From Poriferisodalis sp026713105 (GTDB lineage: Bacteria; Actinomycetota; Acidimicrobiia; Acidimicrobiales; Poriferisodalaceae): a stretch of DNA of 64,000 bases. The translations under genes were made by a program, and so were the position numbers. The notes beneath the pieces are model-generated. The model was not told the DNA's origin. It did not search any database and was given only the letters and a program-made list of their open reading frames with translations. Numbering within the stretch: the stretch's first letter is position 1; each line of letters begins with the position of its first letter. Location of the stretch: positions 930,001-994,000 of the forward strand of contig OZ220472.1 of the NCBI GenBank assembly GCA_965115995.1, given 5' to 3'. Shown piece by piece: positions 43,071-52,301 of the stretch.

Positions 43071-43952
43071 ATGGCGAGCGAAGCGTTCTACAGAATCCGC
43101 GAGATCATTGCGTCGCAGTCAATGCCTGCCGACATCGATGCGATGCGCAAGGGCATCGAGCTCACTGCCCGACCGCTGCCGGCCGGCGTGAGCGGTGAAA
43201 TGGTCGACGCCAACGGTGTCTCTTGCGAGCTGCAGACACCCGATGAGACCACCAGTGACGCCATCGTGCAGTACGTGCACGGCGGCGGTTATGTCGCCGG
43301 GTCGATCGGCTCGCACCGGAATCTGACCGGCAACCTGGCCCTGAAGCTGCGCTGTCCGGTGATCTCGGTCGATTACCGCCTCGCGCCCGAGCATCCTCAC
43401 CCTGCACCGGTGGAGGACTCGGTTGCGGTGTATCGCTGGCTGCTCGACCGTGGACACTCCGCCGACAAGATCGCCATCGCCGGCGACTCCGCGGGCGGCG
43501 GTCTCACCATGTCGACGCTCATGAAGCTGCGCGACCTTGGGCTGCCGCTGCCGGCCGCAGCCGTGCCGATCTCGCCGTGGGTGGACATGTCCGGCTCGGG
43601 GGAGAGTGCCATCACCCGGTCCGACCGCGACCCCATGGTGAGCGCTGACGATCTCACCCGGATCGCCGGGGTCTTCCTCGGCGCGGATGGCGATCCCGCC
43701 GATCCATACGCATCACCGCTCGAAGGCGACTTGTCAGGATTGCCGCCGTTGCTCATCCATTGCGGTGACGATGAGGTGCTGCTGTCAGACAGCGAGCGGC
43801 TGGCCCACAAGGCCCGCACCAGCGGCGTCGACGTGACCCTCGAGGTGTGGCCCGAGATGATCCACGTGTGGCACTCGATGGCCGGCCTCTTCCCCGAGGC
43901 CGACGACGGCATTGCCCGAGTCGCCGAGTACCTCGGCGATCGCCTGGCCTGA
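43071..43952 (+). CDS. Alpha/beta hydrolase, HSL-family esterase
   Basis: A 293-residue esterase of the hormone-sensitive lipase family. The oxyanion motif HGGGYVAGS is near residue 80, the nucleophile elbow GDSAGGG near 145, the catalytic Asp in HCGDDEVL and the His in MIHVWHSM. RLAPEHPHPAPVEDS is also diagnostic. ATG 43071 follows GGGGAGGG; the frame is open from 43008. Probably hydrolyses short or medium acyl esters. Confidence 0.88.
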   Translation: MASEAFYRIREIIASQSMPADIDAMRKGIELTARPLPAGVSGEMVDANGVSCELQTPDETTSDAIVQYVHGGGYVAGSIGSHRNLTGNLALKLRCPVISVDYRLAPEHPHPAPVEDSVAVYRWLLDRGHSADKIAIAGDSAGGGLTMSTLMKLRDLGLPLPAAAVPISPWVDMSGSGESAITRSDRDPMVSADDLTRIAGVFLGADGDPADPYASPLEGDLSGLPPLLIHCGDDEVLLSDSERLAHKARTSGVDVTLEVWPEMIHVWHSMAGLFPEADDGIARVAEYLGDRLA

Positions 43953-43972
43953 TAGAGCACCGAGCCCCTCGG

Positions 43973-44671
43973 CTAGGACTGGGCCACGTCGTCGAGAAAC
44001 CAGTCGACGAGGTCGAAGCAATTGCGCCGATTTGCAGCCTCGTTGCGCGTCACGGCGGCCAGGATGTCCTCGCGAACCACGCCGACCGATTCGAGGTAGT
44101 CGTCGCTGGCCGCCCAGAGCCACTCGCTGGCGAGCTCCACGTTGATCTCGGGATGGAACTGGGTGCCCACGCTGCGGCCCATCCGAAACAGCTGCGGGCA
44201 GATGTCGGTGCTGGCGAGCAACTCGGCCCCGTCTGGCAGGTGAAAGCGATCGTGGTGCCACTCCATCCAGGGACCGGTCGATATCGGCAGGTCGACGCCA
44301 TCGGGCGGTGAGATCCGGTACCAGCCGATCTCAGTCTCGGGGGAGCGATCCACCGATCCGCCGAGCGCTGCTGCCAGCGCCTGGCCGCCGAAGCAGATGC
44401 CCAGCACAGGCGTGCCGCGCTCATGGGAACGGCGGATCAGGTCCAGCTCCGTGCCGATCCAGGGTTCGATGGCGTCCTCGTAGACCGACCAATACGAACC
44501 GGTCACGACGAGCACATCGAAGTCTTCCTGAGGCAGCGGCTGGAAGTCGGCGGGCCGCGTGTTGTCGGGCACCATCACGTGGACGTGCAGATCGACGCCC
44601 CGTTCGGTCAGCCGATCACCGACGAATCCGGGCCGCGACGTCTTCTCGTGGGTGACGACCAGGGCTCTCAC
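43973..44671 (-). CDS. Class I glutamine amidotransferase-like protein (putative gamma-glutamyl amide hydrolase)
   Basis: A 232-residue GATase1-fold protein: DVLVVTGSYWSVYE, nucleophile Cys in VLGICFGGQALAAALGG, and VGTQFHPEINVEL with the His-x-Glu pair. It is a stand-alone GATase, like the hydrolases that cleave gamma-glutamyl amides in amine catabolism. Third gene of a minus-strand operon after two P450s (38 bases from the second); two GS-like genes lie close by. GTG start with GGGAG upstream. A role in gamma-glutamyl pathways is inferred from context. Confidence 0.8.
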   Translation of the reverse strand: MRALVVTHEKTSRPGFVGDRLTERGVDLHVHVMVPDNTRPADFQPLPQEDFDVLVVTGSYWSVYEDAIEPWIGTELDLIRRSHERGTPVLGICFGGQALAAALGGSVDRSPETEIGWYRISPPDGVDLPISTGPWMEWHHDRFHLPDGAELLASTDICPQLFRMGRSVGTQFHPEINVELASEWLWAASDDYLESVGVVREDILAAVTRNEAANRRNCFDLVDWFLDDVAQS

Positions 44672-44709
44672 GTGATCTCCCGCACTTGCCGATTAGTACT
44701 CGGCGAGCA

Positions 44710-46002
44710 TCATGCCGCCAGGTCGACGACGCGCACCGGCAGGTGCTTGATACCGGAGATGAAGTTGGAGCGCAGCCGCTCCACCGGCCCGTCCTGCTCG
44801 ATCCGCACGACCCTCCGAAGCAGCTCCTCGAACACGACCTTGATCTCCATGCGGGCCAGCCAAGCGCCGAGGCACAAATGGGGTCCGTTGCGGCCGAAGG
44901 CCATGTGCTCGTTGTCGGTGCGCGCCAGATCAAACCGGAATGGGTGAGGGAACCGGTCCGCGTCGTGATCCGCGCTGATGTAGTACAGGACCACCTTGTC
45001 GCCGGCCCGCACCTTGGTGCCGTTGATCTCGGTGTCACATGTCGCCGTGCGCCGGAAGTGGGTCGTGACCGAACTGGCACGCAGCACTTCCTCCACCGCT
45101 GCCGTGGTCAGCGTCTCATCGCCGGCCAGTACCGCAGTGCGCCACAGGTCAAACAGATGGGGATGAGCCATCAGCACCCACAGCCCGTGGGTCATCGTGT
45201 AGCGGGTGGTGTCGTTGCCGGCCGCGATGAGCAGTGTGAAGAAGTTCTTGAACTCCAGATCGGTGAGCGGTGTGCCGTCTGTGGTGGGGGCCAGCAGCTG
45301 GCTGATCACGTCGGAAGTCGGGCACTCGCGCCGCTGGGCGGCCTGCTGCGCCGCGTATTCAAAGATTTTCACCGTCGCTGGGCTGCGAAACGGCATAAAG
45401 CGGAAATCGTCGGTGTCGACAAGCCCGACGGGGTAGTCGGTGAAGTCGGGATCGGTGTTGCCGAGCAGTGCATCACCCCACTCGACGAGCTGGTGACCGT
45501 CCTCATCGCTGGTCCCCAGCATCCGGCCCAGCATGCGCATCGGCAGCTCCGTCGCCACCTCGGTGACGAAGTCGAAGCGTTCGGCGGTCAGTGCCCGGTC
45601 CAGCACCTCGCAGGCAAGCCCCCGGATGGCCGCCTCGTACGTGTTGACCACCCGAGGCGTGAACCCGCGGCTCACCAGGCGGCGGTACCGCGTGTGCTCA
45701 GGAGGGTCCATTTCCATCATCGTCGTACGCGCTTCGAGCTCGTCGGGCGCCATGTCCTCGAGCCGGATGCCCTGCGCGGAGGTGAACGTCTGGGTGTCGC
45801 GGCTGATGCGGAACGCATCGTCGTACTTCGTGACGGCCCAGTAGCCGCGCCCGTCGATTTCCTCGACCCACGCCACGGGGTCCTCCCGTCGCATACGGGC
45901 GAACGTGGCGTGCGGGACGCCTTGGGTCCAGACGTCGTGGTCGGAGATGTTGACGTCGTCATGCCCGAGGTCGTCCAGATACGGCTCCGCCCAGGTGCTC
46001 AC
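44710..46002 (-). CDS. Cytochrome P450 (second of pair)
   Basis: A 430-residue soluble bacterial class I P450. It shows MEMDPPEHTRYRRLVSRGFTPR, I-helix AAGNDTTRYTMTHG with the oxygen-activating Thr, EEVLR (ExxR), HFRRTATCDTEI and the haem-Cys loop FGRNGPHLCLGAWLAR. The GTG at 46002 lies 4 bases after the end of the upstream P450, a clear operon. No ferredoxin or reductase gene is in the window. Substrate unknown; the family includes terpene and steroid hydroxylases. Confidence 0.9.
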   Translation of the reverse strand: MSTWAEPYLDDLGHDDVNISDHDVWTQGVPHATFARMRREDPVAWVEEIDGRGYWAVTKYDDAFRISRDTQTFTSAQGIRLEDMAPDELEARTTMMEMDPPEHTRYRRLVSRGFTPRVVNTYEAAIRGLACEVLDRALTAERFDFVTEVATELPMRMLGRMLGTSDEDGHQLVEWGDALLGNTDPDFTDYPVGLVDTDDFRFMPFRSPATVKIFEYAAQQAAQRRECPTSDVISQLLAPTTDGTPLTDLEFKNFFTLLIAAGNDTTRYTMTHGLWVLMAHPHLFDLWRTAVLAGDETLTTAAVEEVLRASSVTTHFRRTATCDTEINGTKVRAGDKVVLYYISADHDADRFPHPFRFDLARTDNEHMAFGRNGPHLCLGAWLARMEIKVVFEELLRRVVRIEQDGPVERLRSNFISGIKHLPVRVVDLAA

Positions 46003-46006
46003 GGTC

Positions 46007-47290
46007 TCAGGCTCGCACAGAGGCCGGTGGACCGCCGACGGGCACGTCGACCGAGACCTCCACCGAAGCGACGCCGTGGACAAAATTTGACGGGATCCGC
46101 ACGAGATTCGAGGCGCTCGCCGGCCGGATGCCGCGGTCCAGCATCGCTTCGAGCAGCACGGTCAGCTCCATGCGGGCCAGATAGGCGCCCAGGCAGAAGT
46201 GCGGCCCGCCGCCCCCAAACGCGATCTGGGCATTGTCGGCCCGCCCGATGTCGAACTCGTCGGCCTGGTCGAACAGCGCCTCGTCCCGATTGGCCGATGG
46301 GTACCACATGACGACCTTGTCACCTGCGGCGATCTGGGTTCCGGACAGTTCGGTGTCCACTGCGGCGGTTCGTCGCATGTGCAGGATCGGCGACGCCCAG
46401 CGGATGACCTCCTCCACGGCGTTGGGCAGCAGTTCGCGGTCTGCAACCAGCCGGTCCCACTGCTCGGGGTGCTCGGCGAACGCGATCGTCCCGTGGGTGA
46501 TTGCGGTGCGCGTCGTCTCATTGCCGCCGAACACCAGGACCTGGAAGAAGTTGCGGAACTCGGTCGCTGTCAAACGGTCCCCGCCGACCTCGGCGTGCAC
46601 GAGGTGGCTTACGACGTCGTCAGTGGGGTGGTCCAAGCGCTCGTCGCCGAGCTTTGCGCCGTACTCGTACAGCCCCCAAGCGGCAGGACTCCCAAAGGGC
46701 AGCAGGCGTAACGGCGTGGTGTTGCCGTACGCGTCGGGAGGCAGCGACTGGCTCTCGGTGGTGCCCTCCACCAGATGGTTCGACAGCTCCACCATGTAGT
46801 CGCCGTCGGAGGGCGGCACTCCCAGGATGGCGATGATCACCCGGATCGGCAGCGGCGCCGCGACCAGTTCCACCCAGTCACCGCCTCCCTGCCGGACGAC
46901 AGCGTCGAGCAGCTCGTCGGCGATCTGACGCGTGCGCTCTTCGTAGCGGCGCATCTGGCGGGGAGTGAACGCCTTGCTGACCACCCGGCGCAGTCGGGTA
47001 TGCGCGGGCGGGTCGTGCTCGAGGATCGATCGGCGCGCTTCCAGCGCATCGGCTTCGAGGTCCCACAAGTTGACGTGCCCGATCGCCGACGAGAATCGTT
47101 CGGGGTGGCGAGACACCTCGCACACGTCGTTGTGGCGCGTCACCGCCCAAAAGCCGTGGTCTTCATAGCGGTTCCAGTGCAGCCCCGGCTGCTGCCGCAG
47201 GGTGCGGAAGTCCTCCCAGGGGATGCCGTTCCCGTAGCGGCCGGCGTCGGCAATGTCGATCTGGGCAGCCGGATCGGCTCCGCGTGTCAT
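46007..47290 (-). CDS. Cytochrome P450 (first of pair)
   Basis: A 427-residue P450, paralogous to the next gene: LEHDPPAHTRLRRVVSKAFTPR, I-helix FGGNETTRTAITHG, EEVIR, HMRRTAAVDTEL and haem loop FGGGGPHFCLGAYLAR. The ATG at 47290 is chosen because it has a leaderless -10 six bases upstream and aligns with family starts; the open frame to 47410 overlaps the divergent GS gene. Leads the operon P450-P450-GATase. Confidence 0.9.
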   Translation of the reverse strand: MTRGADPAAQIDIADAGRYGNGIPWEDFRTLRQQPGLHWNRYEDHGFWAVTRHNDVCEVSRHPERFSSAIGHVNLWDLEADALEARRSILEHDPPAHTRLRRVVSKAFTPRQMRRYEERTRQIADELLDAVVRQGGGDWVELVAAPLPIRVIIAILGVPPSDGDYMVELSNHLVEGTTESQSLPPDAYGNTTPLRLLPFGSPAAWGLYEYGAKLGDERLDHPTDDVVSHLVHAEVGGDRLTATEFRNFFQVLVFGGNETTRTAITHGTIAFAEHPEQWDRLVADRELLPNAVEEVIRWASPILHMRRTAAVDTELSGTQIAAGDKVVMWYPSANRDEALFDQADEFDIGRADNAQIAFGGGGPHFCLGAYLARMELTVLLEAMLDRGIRPASASNLVRIPSNFVHGVASVEVSVDVPVGGPPASVRA

Positions 47291-47296
47291 GGGCGA

Positions 47297-47302
47297 ATGG
47301 TA
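47297..47302 (-). promoter_or_regulatory. Putative leaderless -10 (TACCAT) of the P450 operon
   Basis: On the minus strand TACCAT with a 6-nt spacer to the ATG at 47290, inside the 52-bp gap shared with the divergent GS-like gene. Confidence 0.5.
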
Positions 47303-47342
47303 AGTGTGTGCAGATGTTCCGGTGGACCGAGGAGGCAAGCCT

Positions 47343-48725
47343 GTGACAACCGTCGCCGATATCAAGGGCATTTTGAGCGGAGCCGACGTGCACACCGTGG
47401 AGGTCGCCATCGTCGATACCTACGGGCACCTGCGAGGCAAGCGCTTCCCGGTCGATCACTTCTTGCGCTCGATCGCAGAGGGCGGATGTCACCTTGCCGA
47501 CGCCATCTACATCTTCGACCTGCACAACGATCTTGTCGACAGTCCGTACATCAACATGGGCCTCGGCTTTCTCGACACCCACTTGGTCCCCGATCTGGGC
47601 ACGCTGCGCATCTTCGGCCACCGTCCCGGCTACGCATTGGTGTTCGCCGACAGTCTCGAACCGCCGCAGCGTCTCCACCCCATCGCCCCGCGCACAGTGC
47701 TGGCCCACCAGATCGCACGCTGCCGGGCGCTCGGCTTCAGCCCGCTCGTGGCGACCGAGATGGAGTTCTACCTGTGCGAGGCCGACTGGTCGCACACCCA
47801 GAGCCACATCCAGTACTCGTCGCTCACCGACCGGGCCGACCTCGAATCGGTGCTGCTGGCGATGCGCCTCGCGATGATCGACGCCGGCATCCCCGTCGAG
47901 TCGTCGAATCCCGAGTACGGACCGGGCCAGATCGAGATCAACGTGCAGTACTCCGATGCCATGACCACCGCCGACAACACGGCGCTCTACAAGAGCATCG
48001 TGAAGGAGATTGCCGAGGAGACCGGTCTCAAGGCCACGTTCATGCCGAAGCCGTGGACCGAGCCGTCGGGCAGCGGCATGCATGTGCACACGAGCCTCGT
48101 GTCGGTGGGCGATCGCGCTCCCGCCGGCGGCGAGCGCCCGCAGGAGGCTGCGAGCCACAACGCGTTCGCCAGCTCCACCGACGGCCCCAACGAGGTGATG
48201 TCGCACTGGCTCGGCGGCCAGCTCGACAACGCCGCGGCGCTGTCGCTGCTGGGCAGCCCCGTGCCCAACGGCTACAAGCGGGTGCGCCCCTACACGTTCG
48301 CCCCCACCCACGTGCACTGGGGGCTCGACAACCGTTCGGTCATGTGCCGCTGCACGGTCGGTGCGGGCAATGCGAACCGGGTCGAGTACCGCGCACCAGG
48401 CGCCGACGCCAACCCGTACCTCATGATCGCCGGCCTGCTGGCAGCGGGTGCCGACGGGCTCGAACGCGGCGCCGACCCGGGCCCGATGAGCGTGGGCGAC
48501 CAATACGACGACGCCGGCGAGGCTGTGCCGCTGCCCGCAAACGCCGCCGAGGGCATCGCGGCCTATGAGGGAAGCGCACTCGCGGCAGCATTGGGGGAGG
48601 AGTTCTCGACGAACTTCGTGCTGATGGCCAGGGCCGAGCTGGACAAGTTCACCGAGGCCGGCTGTGACCCGGTCGGCGACGACGTCACCGACTGGGAGCG
48701 CGATCGCTACATCGAGTTCACCTGA
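47343..48725 (+). CDS. Glutamine-synthetase-family protein (putative gamma-glutamyl-amine ligase), copy 1
   Basis: A 460-residue type I GS-like ligase. It shows VDTYGHLRGKRFPVDHF, VATEMEFYLCE and NPEYGPGQIEIN (metal-binding Glu), FMPKPWTEPSGSGMHVHTSL (His loop), NGYKRVRPYTFAPTHVHWGLDNR (ATP loop) and NRVEYRAPGADANPYLMIAGLLAAG. The N-terminal and ATP loops differ from housekeeping GlnA, and the Tyr adenylylation site is not evident. Relatives form gamma-glutamyl amides of amines. GTG start behind AGGAGG. Divergent from the P450/GATase operon. Confidence 0.85.
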   Translation: MTTVADIKGILSGADVHTVEVAIVDTYGHLRGKRFPVDHFLRSIAEGGCHLADAIYIFDLHNDLVDSPYINMGLGFLDTHLVPDLGTLRIFGHRPGYALVFADSLEPPQRLHPIAPRTVLAHQIARCRALGFSPLVATEMEFYLCEADWSHTQSHIQYSSLTDRADLESVLLAMRLAMIDAGIPVESSNPEYGPGQIEINVQYSDAMTTADNTALYKSIVKEIAEETGLKATFMPKPWTEPSGSGMHVHTSLVSVGDRAPAGGERPQEAASHNAFASSTDGPNEVMSHWLGGQLDNAAALSLLGSPVPNGYKRVRPYTFAPTHVHWGLDNRSVMCRCTVGAGNANRVEYRAPGADANPYLMIAGLLAAGADGLERGADPGPMSVGDQYDDAGEAVPLPANAAEGIAAYEGSALAAALGEEFSTNFVLMARAELDKFTEAGCDPVGDDVTDWERDRYIEFT

Positions 48726-48767
48726 CCCGCGCTGCCAGTCCGAAACTCCCTAGGGGCGGCAACCCTC

Positions 48768-50072
48768 TCAGTGGTAGGGGAGGTACTCGCTGATCTCCCA
48801 GGCGCTGATCTCGTCGGCCGGCTCACCGACGGCTGCCACGTAGCGCTCCCACTCGGCGTCCTTGATGGCCAGGAAGTTGTCGACCAAGTCGCTGCTCACG
48901 GCCTCAGCGAGCGCGCTGTCTGCACGCAGGTCGCCCAGGGCATCAGTCAGATTGAGCGCAGAGGTCACTTCGGTGTTCCAAGCCTCCATGCCGTCGTTGG
49001 TCTCGGGCGCGGGGCACTCGAGCTCATCGACCACGCCGAGGCGCGCAGCCTGCAGCACGGCGGCAATGGCGGTGTGGATGTTGCAGGTGCCATCCGCCAG
49101 ACGCGACTCGATGCGCGTCCGTGTGCCGCGCTCAGCCGGCACGCGGGTGCCGACCACGCGATGGTCATAGCCCCAGTTGGCACGCCGGCCGCTGAACGTG
49201 AACGGCCGCAGGCGCCGGTACGCGTTCACCGTCGGGCAACACAGCGGCGTGAGTCCCTGATGGTGAGCGCACAGTCCGGCCAGGCACGACTTCGCCAAGC
49301 CAGACAGTCCGTCGTCAGTGCTGGGATCGGCGAGCACGTTGTTGCCGTCGGCATCGACGAGCGAGAAGTTCACGTGGACTCCATTGCCCTCGAGATCCGC
49401 ATAGGGCTTGCCCAGGAACGTGAGCCGGCGACCGCGGTCCATGGCGCATTCGCGGGCCAGCACTTTGAAGAGAAAGGCGTCATCGGCAGCCCGCAGCGCA
49501 TCGGCATAGCGAAGCGTCAGCTCGAATTGTCCCGAGTCGAACTCGGCATTGACCGATTCGAGCGTGATGTCGCTGCCATCTGCGAGATCGACGATGTCGT
49601 CGATCAGCCCGATGGGGTCCACCAGGCGGCCGGTTCCGTAGACGTAGGACTCCGGCGTATCCCATCGCTGCCAGCCGTGCTCTTCGGTGAGCTCGAGCAC
49701 GTAGGCCTCGAACTCGATGCCCACCATGGGGCGGTAGCCCAGCGCTTCCCAATCGGCGATCGCCTTGCGCAGGGCATACCGAGCGGAATAGCGGAATGGC
49801 TCACCGCCCTGAGACAGGTCGCAGACGGCCACTTGGGTCCTGTCATCGTCCCAGCCCGGCCGAAGGTCGGAGGCGTCGAAGGTGGCATGCACGTCGGGAA
49901 AGCCGTCGAGTACGCCCGACCCGGGTGCGGCGATGAATGAACGGTCGTACGCGAGGCTGTATACGGCCGCGGCGTGCCCGGTGCCTTCGTGAGCCAGGGC
50001 CGCAGGAAGGTATTTGCCGCGGGCGAGCCCGAGGTGGTCAGGCCAGAGCATTCGGACACGTTCATTGGCCAT
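48768..50072 (-). CDS. Glutamine-synthetase-family protein, copy 2
   Basis: A 434-residue GS-like ligase only distantly related to its neighbour. It shows MLWPDHLGLARGKYLP, VGIEFEAYVLE, NAEFDSGQFELTLRYADA, FLGKPYADLEGNGVHVNFSLVD, NAYRRLRPFTFSGRRANWGYDHR and RIESRLADGTCNIHTAIAAVLQAA. The family N-P-(Y/H) after the RxExR strand is replaced by N-I-H. Such GS-like proteins commonly ligate glutamate to amines. The ATG at 50072 has an AGGAC site. It converges on GS copy 1 and diverges from the ABC importer. Confidence 0.83.
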   Translation of the reverse strand: MANERVRMLWPDHLGLARGKYLPAALAHEGTGHAAAVYSLAYDRSFIAAPGSGVLDGFPDVHATFDASDLRPGWDDDRTQVAVCDLSQGGEPFRYSARYALRKAIADWEALGYRPMVGIEFEAYVLELTEEHGWQRWDTPESYVYGTGRLVDPIGLIDDIVDLADGSDITLESVNAEFDSGQFELTLRYADALRAADDAFLFKVLARECAMDRGRRLTFLGKPYADLEGNGVHVNFSLVDADGNNVLADPSTDDGLSGLAKSCLAGLCAHHQGLTPLCCPTVNAYRRLRPFTFSGRRANWGYDHRVVGTRVPAERGTRTRIESRLADGTCNIHTAIAAVLQAARLGVVDELECPAPETNDGMEAWNTEVTSALNLTDALGDLRADSALAEAVSSDLVDNFLAIKDAEWERYVAAVGEPADEISAWEISEYLPYH

Positions 50073-50175
50073 TGCTGGTCCTCGTAGCTTCATGTGCGGA
50101 AACGGTCAGCAGAACCTATACGAGCCAATTTCCACGGGGGGCTAGCATCGATTCGATCCACGGGGAGGGCCCATC

Positions 50176-51459
50176 ATGAAACGACGCATCTTGGCTTTGC
50201 TGGCCGTAGTTGCGCTGCTCGGTGCCGCATGCGGCAGCGACGACGACACCACGGAGAGCGAGCCGGCTGCCACCGAGGCGCCCGCCGTGACCGAAGCGCC
50301 AGCAGCGACCGAAGCACCGGCCGCTGCCGTCACGATGACCAGTATCGACATCGACCACATACTGAGCGCCGATTTGGCCAACTGCGAAGAGGCGCCGAGT
50401 GGCGATCCGATCCGTGTAGGCATGGCGATGGACTTCAGCGATGTGGTCGGCTTCGTTGACATCCCGGGCTCCAAGCTGGTGCCCTACATCGCAGAGCTCG
50501 CAAACTGCCGCGGCGGCTTCAACGGCCGGCCAGTGGAAGTGCGGGTTGCCGAAGTGGGCGATGACGCTGCGCTTGCGACCGAAGACCTCCTCGACTGGGG
50601 CGCGCACTTCCTGATCGGCCCGCCGTTCGCTGACTTCGCGCTGCCGATCCTGCAGACCACCGGCGGCACCGTGCCGCTGTTCGTGGCGGCGTCCACCGAG
50701 CCGGCGCTCGCAGACGCGTCCATCAACTCGTACCTGGTCACCTTCGACGACCACCAGATGTCGGGTGCGGCAGCCCAGTGGGCGCTGGACCAAGGCATCA
50801 CCCGGGCCATCGTGTTCACCGAGGGCGAGGGCATCCCCTACACGGGCGTGAACCCTGATGCGTTCATCGCAGCGTTCGAAGCCGGCGGCGGCGAGGTGGT
50901 GAGCGTGCAGACCTACGTGTGGTTCGTCGACACCGACTTCTCCTCGCAGGTGAATGAGATCGCTCAGATCTCGGAGAACAACGAGGTCGTCTTCTCGGCT
51001 GCGCTCGGGTTCCAGGTGACTGCGCTGCGAGGCCAGCTCGAAGGCCAGGGACTCGACGGGCTCACCTACGTCGGCACCGACGCGCTGGATGCCACCGGCA
51101 TCCAGTTCGAGGCCAACAATGAGGGCATCGCCCATACGCCGCACACGAGCATCACCGCGGGCGACCGTATCGATTCGATGCTCGCCGGGTTCGAGGCGGC
51201 CAACGGCGAGGCGCTCGACAGCCGCGGCTTCATGGCGCTGTATGTCGACTCGATGTTCGTCGGCATCCAGGGCATGCTCGATTGCGGCTGCGATGACACC
51301 GCCGCGATCGGCGAGGCCGTCCAACAGCTCTCCGGATTCGAGGGGCTGTCGGGTGAGATCACCTACGCAGGCACCAACGGCATCCCGCCCAAGGCAGTGC
51401 CGATCAACCGCATCGTGAATGGCGAGGACGTACTCGTCGACACGATCACCATCAAGTAG
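50176..51459 (+). CDS. Branched-chain-amino-acid-type ABC transporter substrate-binding lipoprotein
   Basis: A 427-residue periplasmic-binding-protein type I lipoprotein. The lipobox is LLGAAC at about residue 20, followed by a Thr/Glu/Ala-rich linker (30-52). The core has IRVGMAMDFSDVVGFVDIPG, GFNGRPVEVRVAEVGDD and FLIGPPFADFALPIL. It starts the importer operon with livF, livH and a livM-livG fusion. The ligand is not necessarily a branched-chain amino acid; amides, urea and amines are transported by relatives. A GGGGAGGG site precedes the ATG. Confidence 0.87.
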   Translation: MKRRILALLAVVALLGAACGSDDDTTESEPAATEAPAVTEAPAATEAPAAAVTMTSIDIDHILSADLANCEEAPSGDPIRVGMAMDFSDVVGFVDIPGSKLVPYIAELANCRGGFNGRPVEVRVAEVGDDAALATEDLLDWGAHFLIGPPFADFALPILQTTGGTVPLFVAASTEPALADASINSYLVTFDDHQMSGAAAQWALDQGITRAIVFTEGEGIPYTGVNPDAFIAAFEAGGGEVVSVQTYVWFVDTDFSSQVNEIAQISENNEVVFSAALGFQVTALRGQLEGQGLDGLTYVGTDALDATGIQFEANNEGIAHTPHTSITAGDRIDSMLAGFEAANGEALDSRGFMALYVDSMFVGIQGMLDCGCDDTAAIGEAVQQLSGFEGLSGEITYAGTNGIPPKAVPINRIVNGEDVLVDTITIK

Positions 51460-51527
51460 GCCCGCAACGGCAGCCGCCCCAGCGGGCACCAGCGCCCAGC
51501 GGACATAGGCGGCAGATCTCGGTCTCC

Positions 51528-52301
51528 ATGCTCGAAATCGAAGGCCTCACCGCTCGGTACGGCTCAATCGCTGCGCTGCGCGGCGCGTCCCTCAGCGTCG
51601 GGTCCGGTGAGGTCGTCGGCCTCATCGGGCCCAACGGCGCGGGCAAGACCACCTTGCTCTCGTCCATCTCGGGACTGTTGGCTCCAGCCGAAGGCCGCGT
51701 GACCTTCGAAGGCCACGACATCACCGGCCGCTCGCCAGAACAGCTGCTGCGCTCGGGTGTGGCGCTCGTGCCCGAGCACCGCCGCATCTTCGCCGACCTC
51801 ACGGTGGAGGAGAACCTGCGGATCGGGGGAGTGACGGTGCCCGCCAGAAAGCGCGCCGAGCTGCTGGACGAAATGGCTGAGCGCTTCGTCGTGCTGAAGG
51901 AGAAGTGGGACGTCCCGGCCGGCTATCTCTCGGGCGGCGAGGCGCAACAGCTGGCCATCGGGCGAGCGCTGATGTCGGCGCCTCGCCTATTGATGATGGA
52001 CGAGCCTTCGCTGGGTCTCGCTCCGGTGCTCGTGGACCTGGTGTTCGAGCTGATCAGCACGCTGCGCGACCAGGGCCGTACGTTGCTCGTCGTGGAACAG
52101 AACGCCGCAAGAATGCTGGCGGTGGCCGACCGTGCGTACGTGCTGCGCAGCGGCGAGGTGGTGGCTTCAGGCACGGGAACCGAGTTGAGTCAGCAGGACG
52201 ATCTGTTCGACACCTTCGTCGGGTCGGTTGTCGCAACGGACGAAGGTCTGCCGGTCGTGGGCGTACACGCGCCCCGCGATTCCGGAGACGCCGCATCGTG
52301 A
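51528..52301 (+). CDS. livF: ABC transporter ATP-binding protein LivF
   Basis: A 257-residue ATPase. Walker A GPNGAGKTT lies near residue 36, the Q-loop region VPEHRRIFADLTVEENL is typical of LivF, and the signature YLSGGEAQQLAIGRAL and Walker B LLMMDEPSLGLAP are followed by VVEQNAARML. Cytoplasmic partner of LivH and the LivM half of the fusion. Its stop overlaps the livH GTG start. Confidence 0.93.
   Translation: MLEIEGLTARYGSIAALRGASLSVGSGEVVGLIGPNGAGKTTLLSSISGLLAPAEGRVTFEGHDITGRSPEQLLRSGVALVPEHRRIFADLTVEENLRIGGVTVPARKRAELLDEMAERFVVLKEKWDVPAGYLSGGEAQQLAIGRALMSAPRLLMMDEPSLGLAPVLVDLVFELISTLRDQGRTLLVVEQNAARMLAVADRAYVLRSGEVVASGTGTELSQQDDLFDTFVGSVVATDEGLPVVGVHAPRDSGDAAS

Noticed and set aside
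46775..48568. Long plus-strand frame across the P450/GS divergent region
   Set aside because: It lies antisense to the first P450 and out of frame with the GS-like gene; both have convincing motifs.
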